From JACQXM01 sp964569425 (GTDB lineage: Bacteria > Planctomycetota > Phycisphaerae > UBA1845), in the NCBI GenBank assembly GCA_964569425.1, contig CAZMVD010000020.1, positions 1 to 44,526 on the forward strand: a DNA stretch of 44,526 nucleotides, given 5' to 3'. Positions 1 through 8,746 of this stretch are shown here, piece after piece. Positions within the stretch are counted from its first letter, which is position 1. The number at the start of each line of letters is the position of its first letter. The notes beneath the pieces were generated by a model. The model worked only from the letters and a program-made list of their open reading frames with translations. It made no database searches and had not been told where the DNA came from. The position numbers and the translations under genes were made by a program.

Positions 1-561
1 CCAGAGGGTGACCGGGTCGTGGGCGTCCGGGGCTATCGAGATCACGCGAAACTCCATGGGTGAGTATGGCGGGACGGATGGCTGGATGGTGACGCGATCG
101 CCGACGTTCCATCCGAACTGTCCGGCGGTGCCGTAACCGGCAATGAGAGCGCGGCGGTCGCGTTGCCAGGCGTCAAGCTCGTCCGTGGTAAGGTTGTATT
201 CGGGAAAGGTGGCGTAAAAAGTGTCCACATCGGCGCCCAGGACGGAGAGGGGGCGTTTGTCGCCGGGGACCTTGCCGCCGATCCACCGAATACCGCAGGC
301 CGCGACGATGCGGGTGCGTGTGGGGTCGAGGGACTGGATCTTGGCGAGATAGGCTTCGGGGAGGGGGTTGACCACCGAGGCTTTGTGAGTGACAGCCAAT
401 CGAAGGGAGCGGGCGGAGTTATCGAGAAAGCGCTCAATGCCATCGACGACGGCGGTGGAAAGCACATAGACCGTGATGGGGAACGCGACGGCGGCGCAGG
501 TTAACAGGGTGCGCAGTAGGTTGCGCGTGATATTGCGATAAAGATACAGGGTTCGAAGCAT
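1..561 (-). CDS. FtsX/MacB-like ABC transporter permease (partial, N-terminal 187 codons)
   Basis: The frame is open from an ATG at 561 to the left edge of the window, so the C-terminal half is missing. It begins with a short basic stretch and one hydrophobic helix (about residues 10-30: RNLLRTLLTCAAVAFPI), then a periplasmic MacB-core-like domain. Residues in the periplasmic part (LDP, CGIRWIGGKVP, GADVDTF, GWNVGDRV) match the permease at 1865-3034 position by position, so the two are paralogues. It is the last gene of a minus-strand cluster ATPase-permease-permease-permease, 74 bp after the preceding stop. Known family: FtsX-domain permeases of LolCDE/MacB-type exporters that couple cytoplasmic ATP hydrolysis to periplasmic movement of lipoproteins, peptides or drugs. 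The substrate cannot be told from sequence. Confidence 0.85.
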   Translation of the reverse strand, partial: MLRTLYLYRNITRNLLRTLLTCAAVAFPITVYVLSTAVVDGIERFLDNSARSLRLAVTHKASVVNPLPEAYLAKIQSLDPTRTRIVAACGIRWIGGKVPGDKRPLSVLGADVDTFYATFPEYNLTTDELDAWQRDRRALIAGYGTAGQFGWNVGDRVTIQPSVPPYSPMEFRVISIAPDAHDPVTLW

Positions 562-635
562 GGTTAACGCTGTGACGCCGCGTGCGGATTCTCGGGAATG
601 ATCGCTTCGGCAACTCCCCCAGGTGGACTGATCAA

Positions 636-1820
636 CTAAGGTTCCCGCAGGGCGGTGACGACCTCCACACGGGCGGCGCGCATCGCGGGAACGAACGCCC
701 CTACGGCTCCGACAAGTGAAACCGCCAGTAAGGCCGTGACGGCAATCAGGGGCGTGAGCGTAATCTCAAACGCCAAGGTGGTGAACGTCGTGGCCCCGAA
801 CATATCCTTGGTATTGCCCACGGTCGCCAGCCAGATCAGGCAGGCCAGGCAGCCGAGCGCCGCGCCGGGCAAGGCGAGCAGCACGGCCTCGAAAACGAAC
901 CCGGCTAGTATCTGCCCCGGTCGAAAGCCGATGGTGCGGAGCATGGCGATTTCGCGGGTGCGCCCCGCGACGGCGGCGAACATGGTGTTGGCGATGGAAA
1001 AGACCGCGGCAAGGCACATCACCGCGACAAGGGAATAGGAGATTCCCAGGTACAACCGGATGTTCTTCGACTGTTCATACCAGTAGTCGCGCTCGGTGTG
1101 TCCGGACATCTGGATGGCCGGTCCGGCGATCTGTTCCAGCGCCTTACCGGTGTCGGCGCCGCTGCGAAGGCGAATCGAGACAGACGAGTACATCGAACGA
1201 TTGTAGGCGTTCATGAGCGACGGCAGGTATCCCCAGACCTCGCTCTCCATCGGTCCGCCGTCGGCGGTGAAGGTGCCGACGACGCGATAGGCACGGTCGC
1301 TTCCGTAACCGAGGGTAATGGTCTGGCCGACCGCGAGCCCGCCGAACTGTTTGGCGGCGGTAGCGCCGACGATGACTTCGGGCGTTCCCGTCGAGAACAG
1401 GGAGCCGTTTACCTGGATGCTGCGGTGGACCTGGAACGCACGTTCGGTGACTCCGCGGACGGCGACATTGGCGAACGTGGTGCCGCGGTCGCGGACCCGG
1501 GGCAGCGATACCTGCACGAGCATTTCGGGGCTGATGAGCGGTTCGCCGGATTGCGGATCACGTTCCACGTCGGCGAGTTGAGCCAGCTTGTTGGATTCAT
1601 CCGGGGGGATGGCACTGTTGCTTTCCGAAGTGGCTCCGCGTTTCAGCACGATCAACTTCACTGCGTCGGCGGCTTGCGAAAGGGAGTGGCGCAAGGCCGA
1701 AGCGAAGCCCAGCATCCACACCAGCACGCCGACCACCGCTGCGATCACAAGCACCGTCAGCGCGGTGGTCGTCTTGCGTACCAGCAGATTGCGCAGGTGA
1801 TAGGTGAAAGGCAGGGCCAT
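636..1820 (-). CDS. FtsX/MacB-like ABC transporter permease (second of three)
   Basis: 394 residues with the standard four-helix FtsX plan: one N-terminal membrane helix (about 17-42), a periplasmic MacB-core domain of about 210 residues, and three C-terminal helices (about 258-285, 303-330, 355-380). The last block carries the family pattern NTMFAAVAGRTREIAMLRTI, in which the helix is followed by a cytoplasmic RTREIAMLRTIG stretch that contacts the ATPase. It starts 44 bp after the stop of the upstream permease and is probably co-transcribed with it. Its periplasmic domain (for instance LISPEMLVQVSLPRV and FGGLAVGQTITLGYG) is less like the other two permeases, which resemble each other more, so this may be the distinct partner of a heteromeric pair. 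Substrate unknown. Confidence 0.9.
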   Translation of the reverse strand: MALPFTYHLRNLLVRKTTTALTVLVIAAVVGVLVWMLGFASALRHSLSQAADAVKLIVLKRGATSESNSAIPPDESNKLAQLADVERDPQSGEPLISPEMLVQVSLPRVRDRGTTFANVAVRGVTERAFQVHRSIQVNGSLFSTGTPEVIVGATAAKQFGGLAVGQTITLGYGSDRAYRVVGTFTADGGPMESEVWGYLPSLMNAYNRSMYSSVSIRLRSGADTGKALEQIAGPAIQMSGHTERDYWYEQSKNIRLYLGISYSLVAVMCLAAVFSIANTMFAAVAGRTREIAMLRTIGFRPGQILAGFVFEAVLLALPGAALGCLACLIWLATVGNTKDMFGATTFTTLAFEITLTPLIAVTALLAVSLVGAVGAFVPAMRAARVEVVTALREP

Positions 1821-1864
1821 GAAATCAATCAGTGGTCATCAACCATACGAATCGCCATGGCGGT

Positions 1865-3034
1865 TCAAGCCACACGGCGCAAGGCGTCCACGGTGCGCAG
1901 GCGCATGGCCTGGTAACCGGGCCAAAGCCCCGCGACCAGTCCCACGGCGGCCGCTATGCCCAACGAAATTAACACCGCGGCGGGAGATACCTCCAGTGAA
2001 CCGATGGGACCGAAACGCAGTCCACGAATGGGCATCCAATACAACAGCGCCGCGACCGGCAGGATACCCAGCAAAGAACCGATCATGGCGAGCAGCAGGC
2101 TTTCGGCGAGTACGATCAGAAAGATCCGGCCGGACTGGAAGCCGATGGCTTTGAACACGGCCAGTTCGCGGGTGCGCTCGCGAAAGCTCATCATCATGGT
2201 GTTGCCCGCGACCAGCGCGATGATGATCACCACCACGAGGGCCATGACGCGCATGAGGCCGGGGATGTCGCCGGCGGCCTGGGTGAAGTTGGCGACAAAG
2301 GCGTTCTCGTCTTCGGACTTGGTTTCCTCGGGGCTGTGGGCGGTCATATTGTCGATTTCGGTTTGCAGGGAGCGGAGCGCGTCGGCCGATTGACACTTGA
2401 TCCAGAAGATGTGGACGCGGTCGCCGTCGACACCGGCGGCGGCGAGCGATTCGGTGAGGTAATCGCGCCGGAAGTAAAAGAAATTGGCGCGTTCGGAGTT
2501 CTGTGTCACCTGGACAACGTGGAACTCCAAAGCGAGATAGGGGGGGATGGTGCTTTCGAGAACGATGCGATCGCCGACCTTCCAGCCGTACAGCTCGGCG
2601 GGGCCGCGGCCGACGACGCAGGCGCGGCGGTTGCGCAGCCATTGTTCGACGTCGGATTCCGAGAGATTGAGATCGCTGTAGACGATGGGAAAGGTGTCGG
2701 CGTCGGCGGCAAGGCTGGTCAACGTATTCTGGGTGTCGGGGACGCGTCCGCCGAACCAGCGCATGCCGCAGACGGCGCGAAGACGCGCTCGGTCGGGGTC
2801 CAGCGCTTCGATCTTGCGCCGCAGGCCATCGGGCAGAAGGTTGGTCAAGGTGATCTTGTGGTGAACGCCGAGGCGCAGCTCCTTCTCGTTGGCCTGGTTG
2901 ATGCGAATCAGCGCGACGACAAACGAAAGCGCGCCGACGAAAATGGCCATGGGGAGCGCAAAAGCCGCCGCGGTGAGCGCGGTCCGCAACCAATTGCGCC
3001 GCAGGTTCTGCATGAGCACGTAGGTAATGGTCAC
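1865..3034 (-). CDS. FtsX/MacB-like ABC transporter permease (first of three)
   Basis: 389 residues with the FtsX permease plan: N-terminal helix within LRTALTAAAFALPMAIFVGA (about 16-36), periplasmic domain with GMRWFGGRVP and GWKVGDRIVLE, then three helices from about residue 265 on, including TMMMSFRERTRELAVFKAIG, the conserved cytoplasmic coupling segment. It lies 13 bp downstream of the ATPase gene stop, so the two are almost certainly translated from one transcript. The periplasmic domain is clearly paralogous to that of the partial permease at the left edge. This fits a LolCDE/MacB-type mechanotransmission exporter; the exported molecule is unknown. Confidence 0.9.
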   Translation of the reverse strand: MTITYVLMQNLRRNWLRTALTAAAFALPMAIFVGALSFVVALIRINQANEKELRLGVHHKITLTNLLPDGLRRKIEALDPDRARLRAVCGMRWFGGRVPDTQNTLTSLAADADTFPIVYSDLNLSESDVEQWLRNRRACVVGRGPAELYGWKVGDRIVLESTIPPYLALEFHVVQVTQNSERANFFYFRRDYLTESLAAAGVDGDRVHIFWIKCQSADALRSLQTEIDNMTAHSPEETKSEDENAFVANFTQAAGDIPGLMRVMALVVVIIIALVAGNTMMMSFRERTRELAVFKAIGFQSGRIFLIVLAESLLLAMIGSLLGILPVAALLYWMPIRGLRFGPIGSLEVSPAAVLISLGIAAAVGLVAGLWPGYQAMRLRTVDALRRVA

Positions 3035-3047
3035 GGCAACGGCGTTC

Positions 3048-3770
3048 CTAGCTCAAGGCGGCAGCGGCCCGGGGTCGGGGGGCATTGGCTTCGTCACGTT
3101 CGAGCAGTCCCTTTTCCAGGTGGAGGGTTCGCTGGCCGTGCGCCGCTGCCTTGGGGTCGTGCGTGACCATGAGAATCGTTTTTCCAAATTCTTCATTGAG
3201 CGTGTTGAGCAGATTGAGAATGCCCTCCGAGGTCTGGCCGTCCAGGTCGCCGGTGGGTTCGTCGGCGAGAATCACGTCGGGGTCGGTGACGATGGCGCGG
3301 GCGATGGCCACGCGCTGCTCCTGGCCACCGGAAAGCTGGTTAGGACGGTGGTCCGTGCGATCGGCGAGGCCGACCACATTGAGGGCGGTGCGCACCCTTT
3401 CGCGGCGTTCGGCGGCGGACATTTTGAACAACAGCAGGGGAAGCTCGACATTCTGCGCCGCGGTGAGGACGGGCACCAGGTGGTACATCTGAAAAATAAA
3501 CCCGACGTGGCGGCTGCGCCAGGCGGTAAGCTGGCGCTCTGACAAAGTTTCCAAATGTGCGTCTCCGACGCGAACGTTTCCGCCGGTGGGCTGGTCCAGC
3601 CCGCCGATCAGATGCAGGAGCGTCGACTTGCCAGACCCGCTGGGCCCCATGAGCACGACGAACTCACCAGGGCCGATGCGCAGGTTCAACCCGTGCAACA
3701 CCGGAATCTCTATGCGGTTCTTGTAATAGACCTTGGTGACGTCGCGCAGTTCGATGTCCGCGGTGCCCAT
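3048..3770 (-). CDS. ABC transporter ATP-binding protein (LolD/MacB type)
   Basis: 240 residues. Walker A GPSGSGKST at 42-50, Q-loop region FIFQMYHL near 91-98, signature LSGGQEQR at 146-153, Walker B VILADE at 166-171 followed by PTGDLD, and the switch histidine in MVTHD at 204. This is a complete nucleotide-binding domain of the LolD/FtsE/MacB subgroup, which pairs with FtsX-like permeases, and three such permeases follow directly on the same strand. It is the first gene of the cluster, so the promoter should lie in the 495-bp gap upstream (3771-4265). The C-terminal tail after residue 225 is alanine/arginine-rich and not conserved. The role is ATP hydrolysis at the inner membrane to drive export. 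Confidence 0.95.
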   Translation of the reverse strand: MGTADIELRDVTKVYYKNRIEIPVLHGLNLRIGPGEFVVLMGPSGSGKSTLLHLIGGLDQPTGGNVRVGDAHLETLSERQLTAWRSRHVGFIFQMYHLVPVLTAAQNVELPLLLFKMSAAERRERVRTALNVVGLADRTDHRPNQLSGGQEQRVAIARAIVTDPDVILADEPTGDLDGQTSEGILNLLNTLNEEFGKTILMVTHDPKAAAHGQRTLHLEKGLLERDEANAPRPRAAAALS

Positions 3771-4265
3771 TCCTCACTCCGCAGGGGGTCGTCGGGTGGC
3801 GCCGGTCGTTCTTACTACAAGCACGGATGATTGCTGCCATCGCCTCATCGTACTTCGGCGCCGGGATTAGTGGTCATTATAGTCGTGGCGGGGCGCGACG
3901 GACAGTGCGGTGACTCGCGACACGGTCAGCAGGGTGGATTTCGGTCCGGCTCCCACTCCATCGCCGGTCATGCCGGCGCTCGTCGGAGTCTACGGGTACT
4001 GCAATCAGGGTCGTGGCCGGAGTGGTCGATGGACGATGGGCGGCGCCTGTGCGGGAGCCGGATCGGCTAAGCCTGCCGAGGCCGTCTTCGTTCCGGATTT
4101 ATCCGTGCACCACACGCCGGCGGAGTGTTGCCGCGAGCGGGATTGAATATGATGGCCGTGCGCGTTTGTCCTGCGGTGGCCGGGGCGGGTGCCAGCGGGG
4201 ATTCCAGAAGCGAGGTCGAAAGGAAGCAGTTCGGTCATCGCGGGCAAGGTGGCAGGAGGAGCTTG
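3771..4265. other. Intergenic region, divergent promoters expected
   Basis: 495 bp between the divergent ABC-transporter cluster and the small zinc-ribbon gene. Open frames here have no recognisable motif and look like GC-rich chance frames. The promoter of the ABC cluster must lie here but I could not single out a convincing -35/-10 pair. Confidence 0.4.
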
Positions 4266-4544
4266 ATGTCGAATTTGCGTGAACTGACCGCGCATGATCT
4301 TTCGACGCTCGATTGGGCGGAACTCGGCGGCGGAATGGTGAGAATTGTCGCCGATCTGACCTGCGCCGGCTGCGGCGCGTATCAGGCGGCGGACAGTGAT
4401 CCGACGACCGAAAAAGCGCTGGCCGCTGCGCTGGCCGTTCGCTTGTTTCACGATGCCGGTTGGCGATTGGATGCGCGGGGTCGCCCGATTTGCCCCGAAT
4501 GCGTAGACGTCGCATCGCGTTCGGCCCATGGCGGATTGCGTTGA
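4266..4544 (+). CDS. Small CxxC...CxxC zinc-ribbon-like protein
   Basis: 92 residues starting at an ATG preceded by AGGAGG (4254-4259) at 6-nt spacing; a longer upstream frame exists but lacks a ribosome site and has unconserved sequence. The protein has an N-terminal LRELTAHDLSTLDW segment, a first pair CAGC (about 33-36), a helical alanine/leucine-rich middle, and a second pair CPEC (about 75-78). The two pairs could hold one zinc ion. Length and layout resemble the short uncharacterised zinc-ribbon proteins frequent in planctomycetes. No enzymatic motif is visible. It stands alone, divergent from the ABC operon, and may be followed by a terminator ending at 4625. Confidence 0.7.
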   Translation: MSNLRELTAHDLSTLDWAELGGGMVRIVADLTCAGCGAYQAADSDPTTEKALAAALAVRLFHDAGWRLDARGRPICPECVDVASRSAHGGLR

Positions 4545-4556
4545 CTATCCAGGGCA

Positions 4557-4625
4557 CCCGGGCATTCTCCAGATTGAATGTCGGGGTTCTGACACTTATC
4601 AGACGACACTTCAGCCCGGGTTTTT
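4557..4625 (+). terminator. Possible long-loop terminator after the zinc-ribbon gene
   Basis: CCCGGGC (4557-4563) can pair with GCCCGGG (4614-4620), which is followed directly by TTTTT (4621-4625). The loop is long (50 nt), so this is a weak call, but the GC stem plus T run sits 12 bp after the stop codon at 4544. Confidence 0.35.
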
Positions 4626-4637
4626 GCGCTACCGTAC

Positions 4638-4666
4638 TTGACACCCTGTAGCATTGCACCAAGGAT
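4638..4666 (+). promoter_or_regulatory. Candidate sigma-70-like promoter of the collagen-like gene
   Basis: A perfect -35 TTGACA at 4638-4643 is followed after 17 nt by AAGGAT (4661-4666), a weak -10. It is about 175 nt upstream of the collagen-like lipoprotein start and directly downstream of a possible terminator, as expected for a new transcription unit with a long leader. Confidence 0.4.
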
Positions 4667-4841
4667 CATCTAGGAGGGACTGACGCGCGGTGGCATTCGG
4701 CCAGCCGACGCGTTGTGTTTGCCTCCGGCTGTCATCTGCGGCGCAGGTTGCGAACCGGTGGACTCAGGTTGCCGGCGCGATACCGCGATCGCTTCGACGT
4801 TCGCGCAAGTTGGGGCACAGGGGAATAGGAGAATCACGGTC

Positions 4842-5900
4842 ATGACATTCAGCACCAAGGTCAAAGGCGCCACGTTGAGCGTAATGCTCAGCCTGGGCGT
4901 AGCGCTGCAAGGTGGTTGCGGCAACCCCTTCCTGGGGTTGGAGGATTATCAGCGAGACCTGCTCTTTGGCGGCATTCTGACGGCGTTGCTGCTCGGCCAG
5001 CAGCAACAGATCGACGACATTCAGCAAGACGTCGACAACGGTGCTGGGCAGCCCATCCCCGGCCCGGAGGGTCCACAGGGTGAGCCGGGTCCGGCCGGCC
5101 CGCAGGGTGAGCAAGGCGAGCCGGGCGAGGATGGGGCGACGGGTCCCGCTGGTCCCGCGGGCCCGCAGGGCGCGCAGGGCGAACAGGGTGAACCAGGTGA
5201 ACAAGGCGAAACAGGTGCACAGGGTTCGGCAGGAGCCACCGGACCCACGGGGCCCGCTGGTCCCGCCGGTCCGCAGGGTGAACCCGGCCCCACCTACTTT
5301 GATGTGTTCATTGACGACTTTTTCCGCGATGCTCGACCGCTGGGCTCGCTTCAGGTTCAGTTAGTATCGATCCGGGAGCCATCGTTCGGACCGCCGGATG
5401 AAGCCACGGGCGATACCGGGGCGGCCGCCTATCGCGTGGCGATACCGCCGATCTACACCGCGGGCAACGACGTGACCATGCGGCTGTTTCTTTATCAAAC
5501 CGGGGCGGACGGCGACGACTGCTTCGTGTTGCGCGTGGAATCGCGACGGCTGCGCGACGGTTCGGGGGTCGAGGTTTACGGCGGAACCCGTTGGGTGCTG
5601 GTGGAGGGTAACAAGATCCAGCCGACGCTTTCGACGGCGGACGAACTGCTGGGGGGTGTGGGCGGCGTGCTGTTGGTGGTGGACCTTCCGTTGAACACCG
5701 CGGGGGGGCTGGATTATCCCAACGATCTGGCCGCCGGCGAATTGCTGGCCTTCGAGCTGGCCACGCACATTTTCCAGTCCGCCGATTACACGCTGCTGGG
5801 CGTGGAGTTTTTCGAGTCGGCCGCCGGCACGGCGACGACGTCCGGGGGCACGATTTTCTTTGATGTGGATGACGTGTTCTGCCCGGGGATCAAGGACTGA
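4842..5900 (+). CDS. Collagen-like (Gly-X-Y) surface lipoprotein
   Basis: 352 residues from an ATG preceded by AGGAGA; an upstream in-frame ATG exists but would add an unlikely leader. Residues 1-26 are a signal sequence ending in LQGGC, a slightly irregular lipobox with Cys26 as the probable lipidated residue. After a short helical segment (33-66), Gly74 to Pro150 form about 25 uninterrupted Gly-X-Y triplets rich in GPQ, GEP, GEQ and GPA, able to form a collagen triple helix. The C-terminal about 200 residues form a separate domain with no family I recognise, probably displayed by the stalk. Bacterial collagen-like proteins are trimeric surface fibres; anchoring by a lipid at the N-terminus is inferred. 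The gene is followed by a strong terminator. Confidence 0.85.
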   Translation: MTFSTKVKGATLSVMLSLGVALQGGCGNPFLGLEDYQRDLLFGGILTALLLGQQQQIDDIQQDVDNGAGQPIPGPEGPQGEPGPAGPQGEQGEPGEDGATGPAGPAGPQGAQGEQGEPGEQGETGAQGSAGATGPTGPAGPAGPQGEPGPTYFDVFIDDFFRDARPLGSLQVQLVSIREPSFGPPDEATGDTGAAAYRVAIPPIYTAGNDVTMRLFLYQTGADGDDCFVLRVESRRLRDGSGVEVYGGTRWVLVEGNKIQPTLSTADELLGGVGGVLLVVDLPLNTAGGLDYPNDLAAGELLAFELATHIFQSADYTLLGVEFFESAAGTATTSGGTIFFDVDDVFCPGIKD

Positions 5901-5947
5901 TCTTTGCAGCGCGAATTGCGCGGGTCCGTTCAGCTACGACATTTTGG

Positions 5948-5983
5948 CGCCCCGGGGAGGTTCGCAGCTTCTCCGGGGCGTTT
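5948..5983 (+). terminator. Rho-independent terminator of the collagen-like gene
   Basis: Stem CGCCCCGG (5948-5955) pairs with CCGGGGCG (5973-5980), extended by partial GGAG/CTCC pairing, with TTT at 5981-5983. It lies 47 bp after the stop codon and between convergent genes; the T tail suits only the plus strand. Confidence 0.75.
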
Positions 5984-5987
5984 CGGT

Positions 5988-7169
5988 TTATCCCGGCCGG
6001 GGGGAAACGGCGTCGGGGTCCTTGGCGAAGCGCCGCGCCGTGTCCAGCGTGATGCGGCCCTCGAGGACCAGTTGCTGCAAGTGCTCGTCCAGCGTCAACA
6101 TGCCGTCGCGGCGTCCGGTCTGGATCGCCGATTCGATCGAGTCGATTTTGCCGAAACGCACCGCGATCCGCACCGCCTGGTTGACGTGCAGAATCTCCAT
6201 GGCCAGGGCGCGCTTCTCGCCGGCGCGGGCGCTGGGCAGCAGGTGCTGGCTGACCACGCTGCGCAGGCTCAGTGCCAACTGGGTACGCACGTCGTCCTGC
6301 GCATCAAAGGGGAACAGATCGGTGAAGCGCGTGATCGCCCCCTTGGCGTCCTTGGTGTGCAGGGTGGTGAGGATCAGGTGGCCGGTTTCGGCGGCCGAGA
6401 GCGCCATCTGGGCGGTGTCGCGGTCGCGGATTTCGCCGAGCAGAATCACGTTGGGATCCTGTCGCAGGCCGTACTTGAGGCCGTCGTAGAACGAATCGAC
6501 GTCGCGCCCCACCTCACGCTGGGTGATGACGCTGGAGCTGATGCGGGGATGCTCGTATTCGATGGGTTCCTCGACGGTGATGACGCGCACGCCGCCGCGT
6601 TCGTTGAGCAGGTTAACCAGCGCCGCCAGCGTGGTCGATTTTCCCGAGCCGGTCACGCCGGTGAGAATCACCAGCCCGTTGGTGTGGCTCACCAGCCGCT
6701 CGGCCAGCCCGCGGGGAAAGCCCATCCACTCGAACGATGGGATCGCGTCCGGCACGTGCCGCAGGCAGGCGCACCACGCGCCCTGGGCCAGGAAGATGTT
6801 GGCGCGAAAGCGCGTTCGCCGGCCGTGATGGTCGATCGCCAGAGAGAAGTCCAGGTTCTTCCGCGCCGCGGCGGCGAAGGCGTCGCGGTCGTCGCGCGAA
6901 GTTGGCGGTAAACAGGCCGTTTCGGTCGGCTCGGGGTCGTTGCGCTCGAGTACCGAGGCGAGCCGCGTGGGCAGAATCGCAGCGATCATCCGGCTGACTT
7001 CGTCGGCAGTCAGTACGTGCGGCGCGGCTTCGACCAGCGCACCGTGAACGCGGTACACGGCCGGGTGGCCGGGGACCAGGTGCACGTCCGACGCTTCTCG
7101 CTCCGCGGCCGCAAGGAGGAGGGCGGAGATGCGGTTCCCATCGTGTCCTGCGGAATCTGGTGCGTTCAT
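5988..7169 (-). CDS. PilT-like type IV pilus retraction ATPase
   Basis: 393 residues of the GspE/PilT secretion ATPase superfamily. N-terminal domain with SDVHLVPG (27-34) typical of PilT, then Walker A GVTGSGKST (171-179), the Asp box around ITVEEPIEYEH (197-207), Walker B NVILLGEIRD (240-249) and the His box HLILTTLHT (264-272). PilT depolymerises type IV pili to drive twitching motility. Two points are odd: no other pilus gene is nearby, and residues about 76-105 form an extra segment (RNDPEPTETACLPPTSRDD...) in the N-terminal domain that makes the protein some 40 residues longer than usual PilT. It could be a PilT paralogue (PilU-like) with another role. It is divergent from the TPR-like gene at 7322. 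Confidence 0.9.
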   Translation of the reverse strand: MNAPDSAGHDGNRISALLLAAAEREASDVHLVPGHPAVYRVHGALVEAAPHVLTADEVSRMIAAILPTRLASVLERNDPEPTETACLPPTSRDDRDAFAAAARKNLDFSLAIDHHGRRTRFRANIFLAQGAWCACLRHVPDAIPSFEWMGFPRGLAERLVSHTNGLVILTGVTGSGKSTTLAALVNLLNERGGVRVITVEEPIEYEHPRISSSVITQREVGRDVDSFYDGLKYGLRQDPNVILLGEIRDRDTAQMALSAAETGHLILTTLHTKDAKGAITRFTDLFPFDAQDDVRTQLALSLRSVVSQHLLPSARAGEKRALAMEILHVNQAVRIAVRFGKIDSIESAIQTGRRDGMLTLDEHLQQLVLEGRITLDTARRFAKDPDAVSPRPG

Positions 7170-7321
7170 TCGGACATTATATCGGCTACCCGGCCGGGAG
7201 TTGCACCATCCGGGCCATATCCCTGCTGGTGGCGGGACACTTGGTTCGTCGACCAGCCGCTGCTAAGATCCAAGCGTCGGTACGTTCTAGACCCCTTCAT
7301 CTGCGCTTCCGGAGCTATTCG

Positions 7322-8377
7322 ATGAGCCCTTACGTTGTCGCTTTGCTTGCCGGGGTATCGCTATTGCTTCCGGGACAGGTCTCGGAACAGCCTCGCCCAA
7401 TTACTCCCGAATTACGATCTCGTGCCAACTTGTTGAGTGCCGACGAGGCGGCGAACATCGAGGCGCAACTTAAGGTATATCCAGATGATCTGGATTCCCG
7501 CGTTCGGCTCATTGGCTATTACCGACGAGTGGACGGTGGCACGAGAGAGGCGAGGGCCGCCGCCGCTCAACACTTGCTTTGGATCATCGAGCATCGTCCG
7601 AGGGCGCCGATCATCGGCAGGCCGGACGCCTACCTGATGCCTTTCGTCGATGAAGCCGCATTCTCGCAGGCACGGCGGCTCTGGAATCAGCATATTGAGC
7701 GTCATCCGGATGATTTGGCGCTTCTCCGCAATGCCGCGGGCTTTTTTCAATTGTCCGACCCGCCGCTGGCCGAGGAAATCATCCGCAAAGCGGCGGCGAT
7801 TGACCCGTCGAATCCAGAATGGCCGTTTCAACTGGGGCAGCTCTACGGGCATAGGGTCTTGGACCTGGAAGGTGGTGCGGACAAGGCCATGGCTCAAAAA
7901 GCGCTTGCGGCTTTCGAGGAAGCGCTGGCCATGCCAAACGGAGTGTTTCGATCGCTGGTCCTTAAGCAGGCTGCAAAAGCCGCCGTGGCCGCGGGGGAAT
8001 TCGGGAAAGCCAAGTTGTTTGCGGTGGAGTTGATGGAATTGCGGGTTTCCAGTCCGTTCTTCGCTGATGTCGGCGGTGCAACGCATCACGGCAACTTGAT
8101 TCTTGGCCATGTGGCGCTACACGAGGGCGACGTCGACGCGGCGGAACGGTTCCTTCTCCTCGCCGGGCAAACGGCCGGGTCGCCAGCGCTCATGTCGTTC
8201 GGCCCAAACATGCTGTTGGCGAAGCGACTGTTGGAAAAGGGGAGCAGCAAGATTGTGCTGGAGTACCTTGAGAGCTGCCGCAAGTTCTGGAAGCTTGACG
8301 GAGGCAAACTTGATCAATGGACAGCCGACATTAAAGGCGGGCGCGTTCCGGATTTCGGAGCCAATCTTCGGTATTGA
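7322..8377 (+). CDS. Secreted TPR-like repeat protein of unknown function
   Basis: 351 residues. I chose the ATG at 7322 because GGAG sits 7 nt upstream and the first 20 residues (MSPYVVALLAGVSLLLPGQV) make a good signal peptide; a longer frame from 7160 would overlap the pilT start. The mature part is all-helical with TPR-like spacing (LLRNAAGFFQLSDPPLAEE, IDPSNPEWPFQLGQLYG, AFEEALAMPNGVFRSLVLK, LNLILGHVALHEGDVDAAE-like units), which suggests a periplasmic or surface scaffold for protein-protein contacts. No catalytic motif is visible. Function unknown. Confidence 0.8.
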   Translation: MSPYVVALLAGVSLLLPGQVSEQPRPITPELRSRANLLSADEAANIEAQLKVYPDDLDSRVRLIGYYRRVDGGTREARAAAAQHLLWIIEHRPRAPIIGRPDAYLMPFVDEAAFSQARRLWNQHIERHPDDLALLRNAAGFFQLSDPPLAEEIIRKAAAIDPSNPEWPFQLGQLYGHRVLDLEGGADKAMAQKALAAFEEALAMPNGVFRSLVLKQAAKAAVAAGEFGKAKLFAVELMELRVSSPFFADVGGATHHGNLILGHVALHEGDVDAAERFLLLAGQTAGSPALMSFGPNMLLAKRLLEKGSSKIVLEYLESCRKFWKLDGGKLDQWTADIKGGRVPDFGANLRY

Positions 8378-8691
8378 TTGCGATGTGGGCGTCATATCAG
8401 CAGTTGTTCATCCAAGTCCCTGGACCTGGTCGAGGTGCGTGCATGTCTTGGGCCAGGACTTTTGTTTGGGCCAGGCCGCCATGGCCCGGGTCGTTGCCGG
8501 AGCTGGCGTAAGCAAGCAATCCCGCGTGGTTCGTGTCGGAAGGTGTGGACCTAGAAAGGACGTCGGGCGCGCGGAGGGCGGCACCTTGGGGGGCAGGTAC
8601 ACAGAGTAGGGTACGAAGGCCGGCGGGCCGCGCGAGAAGATACGCAGCCGATTGCCAACCGTCTTGAACAGCTAATCAGCCCACGTCGGCA
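8378..8691. other. Intergenic spacer upstream of tRNA-Gly
   Basis: 314 bp between the TPR-like gene and the tRNA-Gly promoter. I see no gene and no convincing terminator; open frames here are low in coding signal. Confidence 0.4.
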
Positions 8692-8720
8692 TTGACACTA
8701 GGGGGGCCGAGCGTTACGGT
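8692..8720 (+). promoter_or_regulatory. Sigma-70-type promoter of tRNA-Gly
   Basis: Perfect -35 TTGACA (8692-8697), 17-nt spacer, -10 TACGGT (8715-8720). The tRNA starts 26 nt after the -10, a normal arrangement for a stable-RNA promoter. Confidence 0.65.
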
Positions 8721-8746
8721 AAGTATTGGCCCTTGAGCCTGATTGC

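Noticed and set aside
5021..5293. Minus-strand frame with Gly-Pro-Cys/Ser triplets looking like a second collagen
   Set aside because: It is the complementary strand of the Gly-X-Y repeats (GGNCCN repeats read as Gly-Pro both ways).
8103..8609. 168-codon plus-strand frame overlapping the TPR-like gene end and the following gap
   Set aside because: Starts inside the TPR-like gene in another frame; tail is low complexity.
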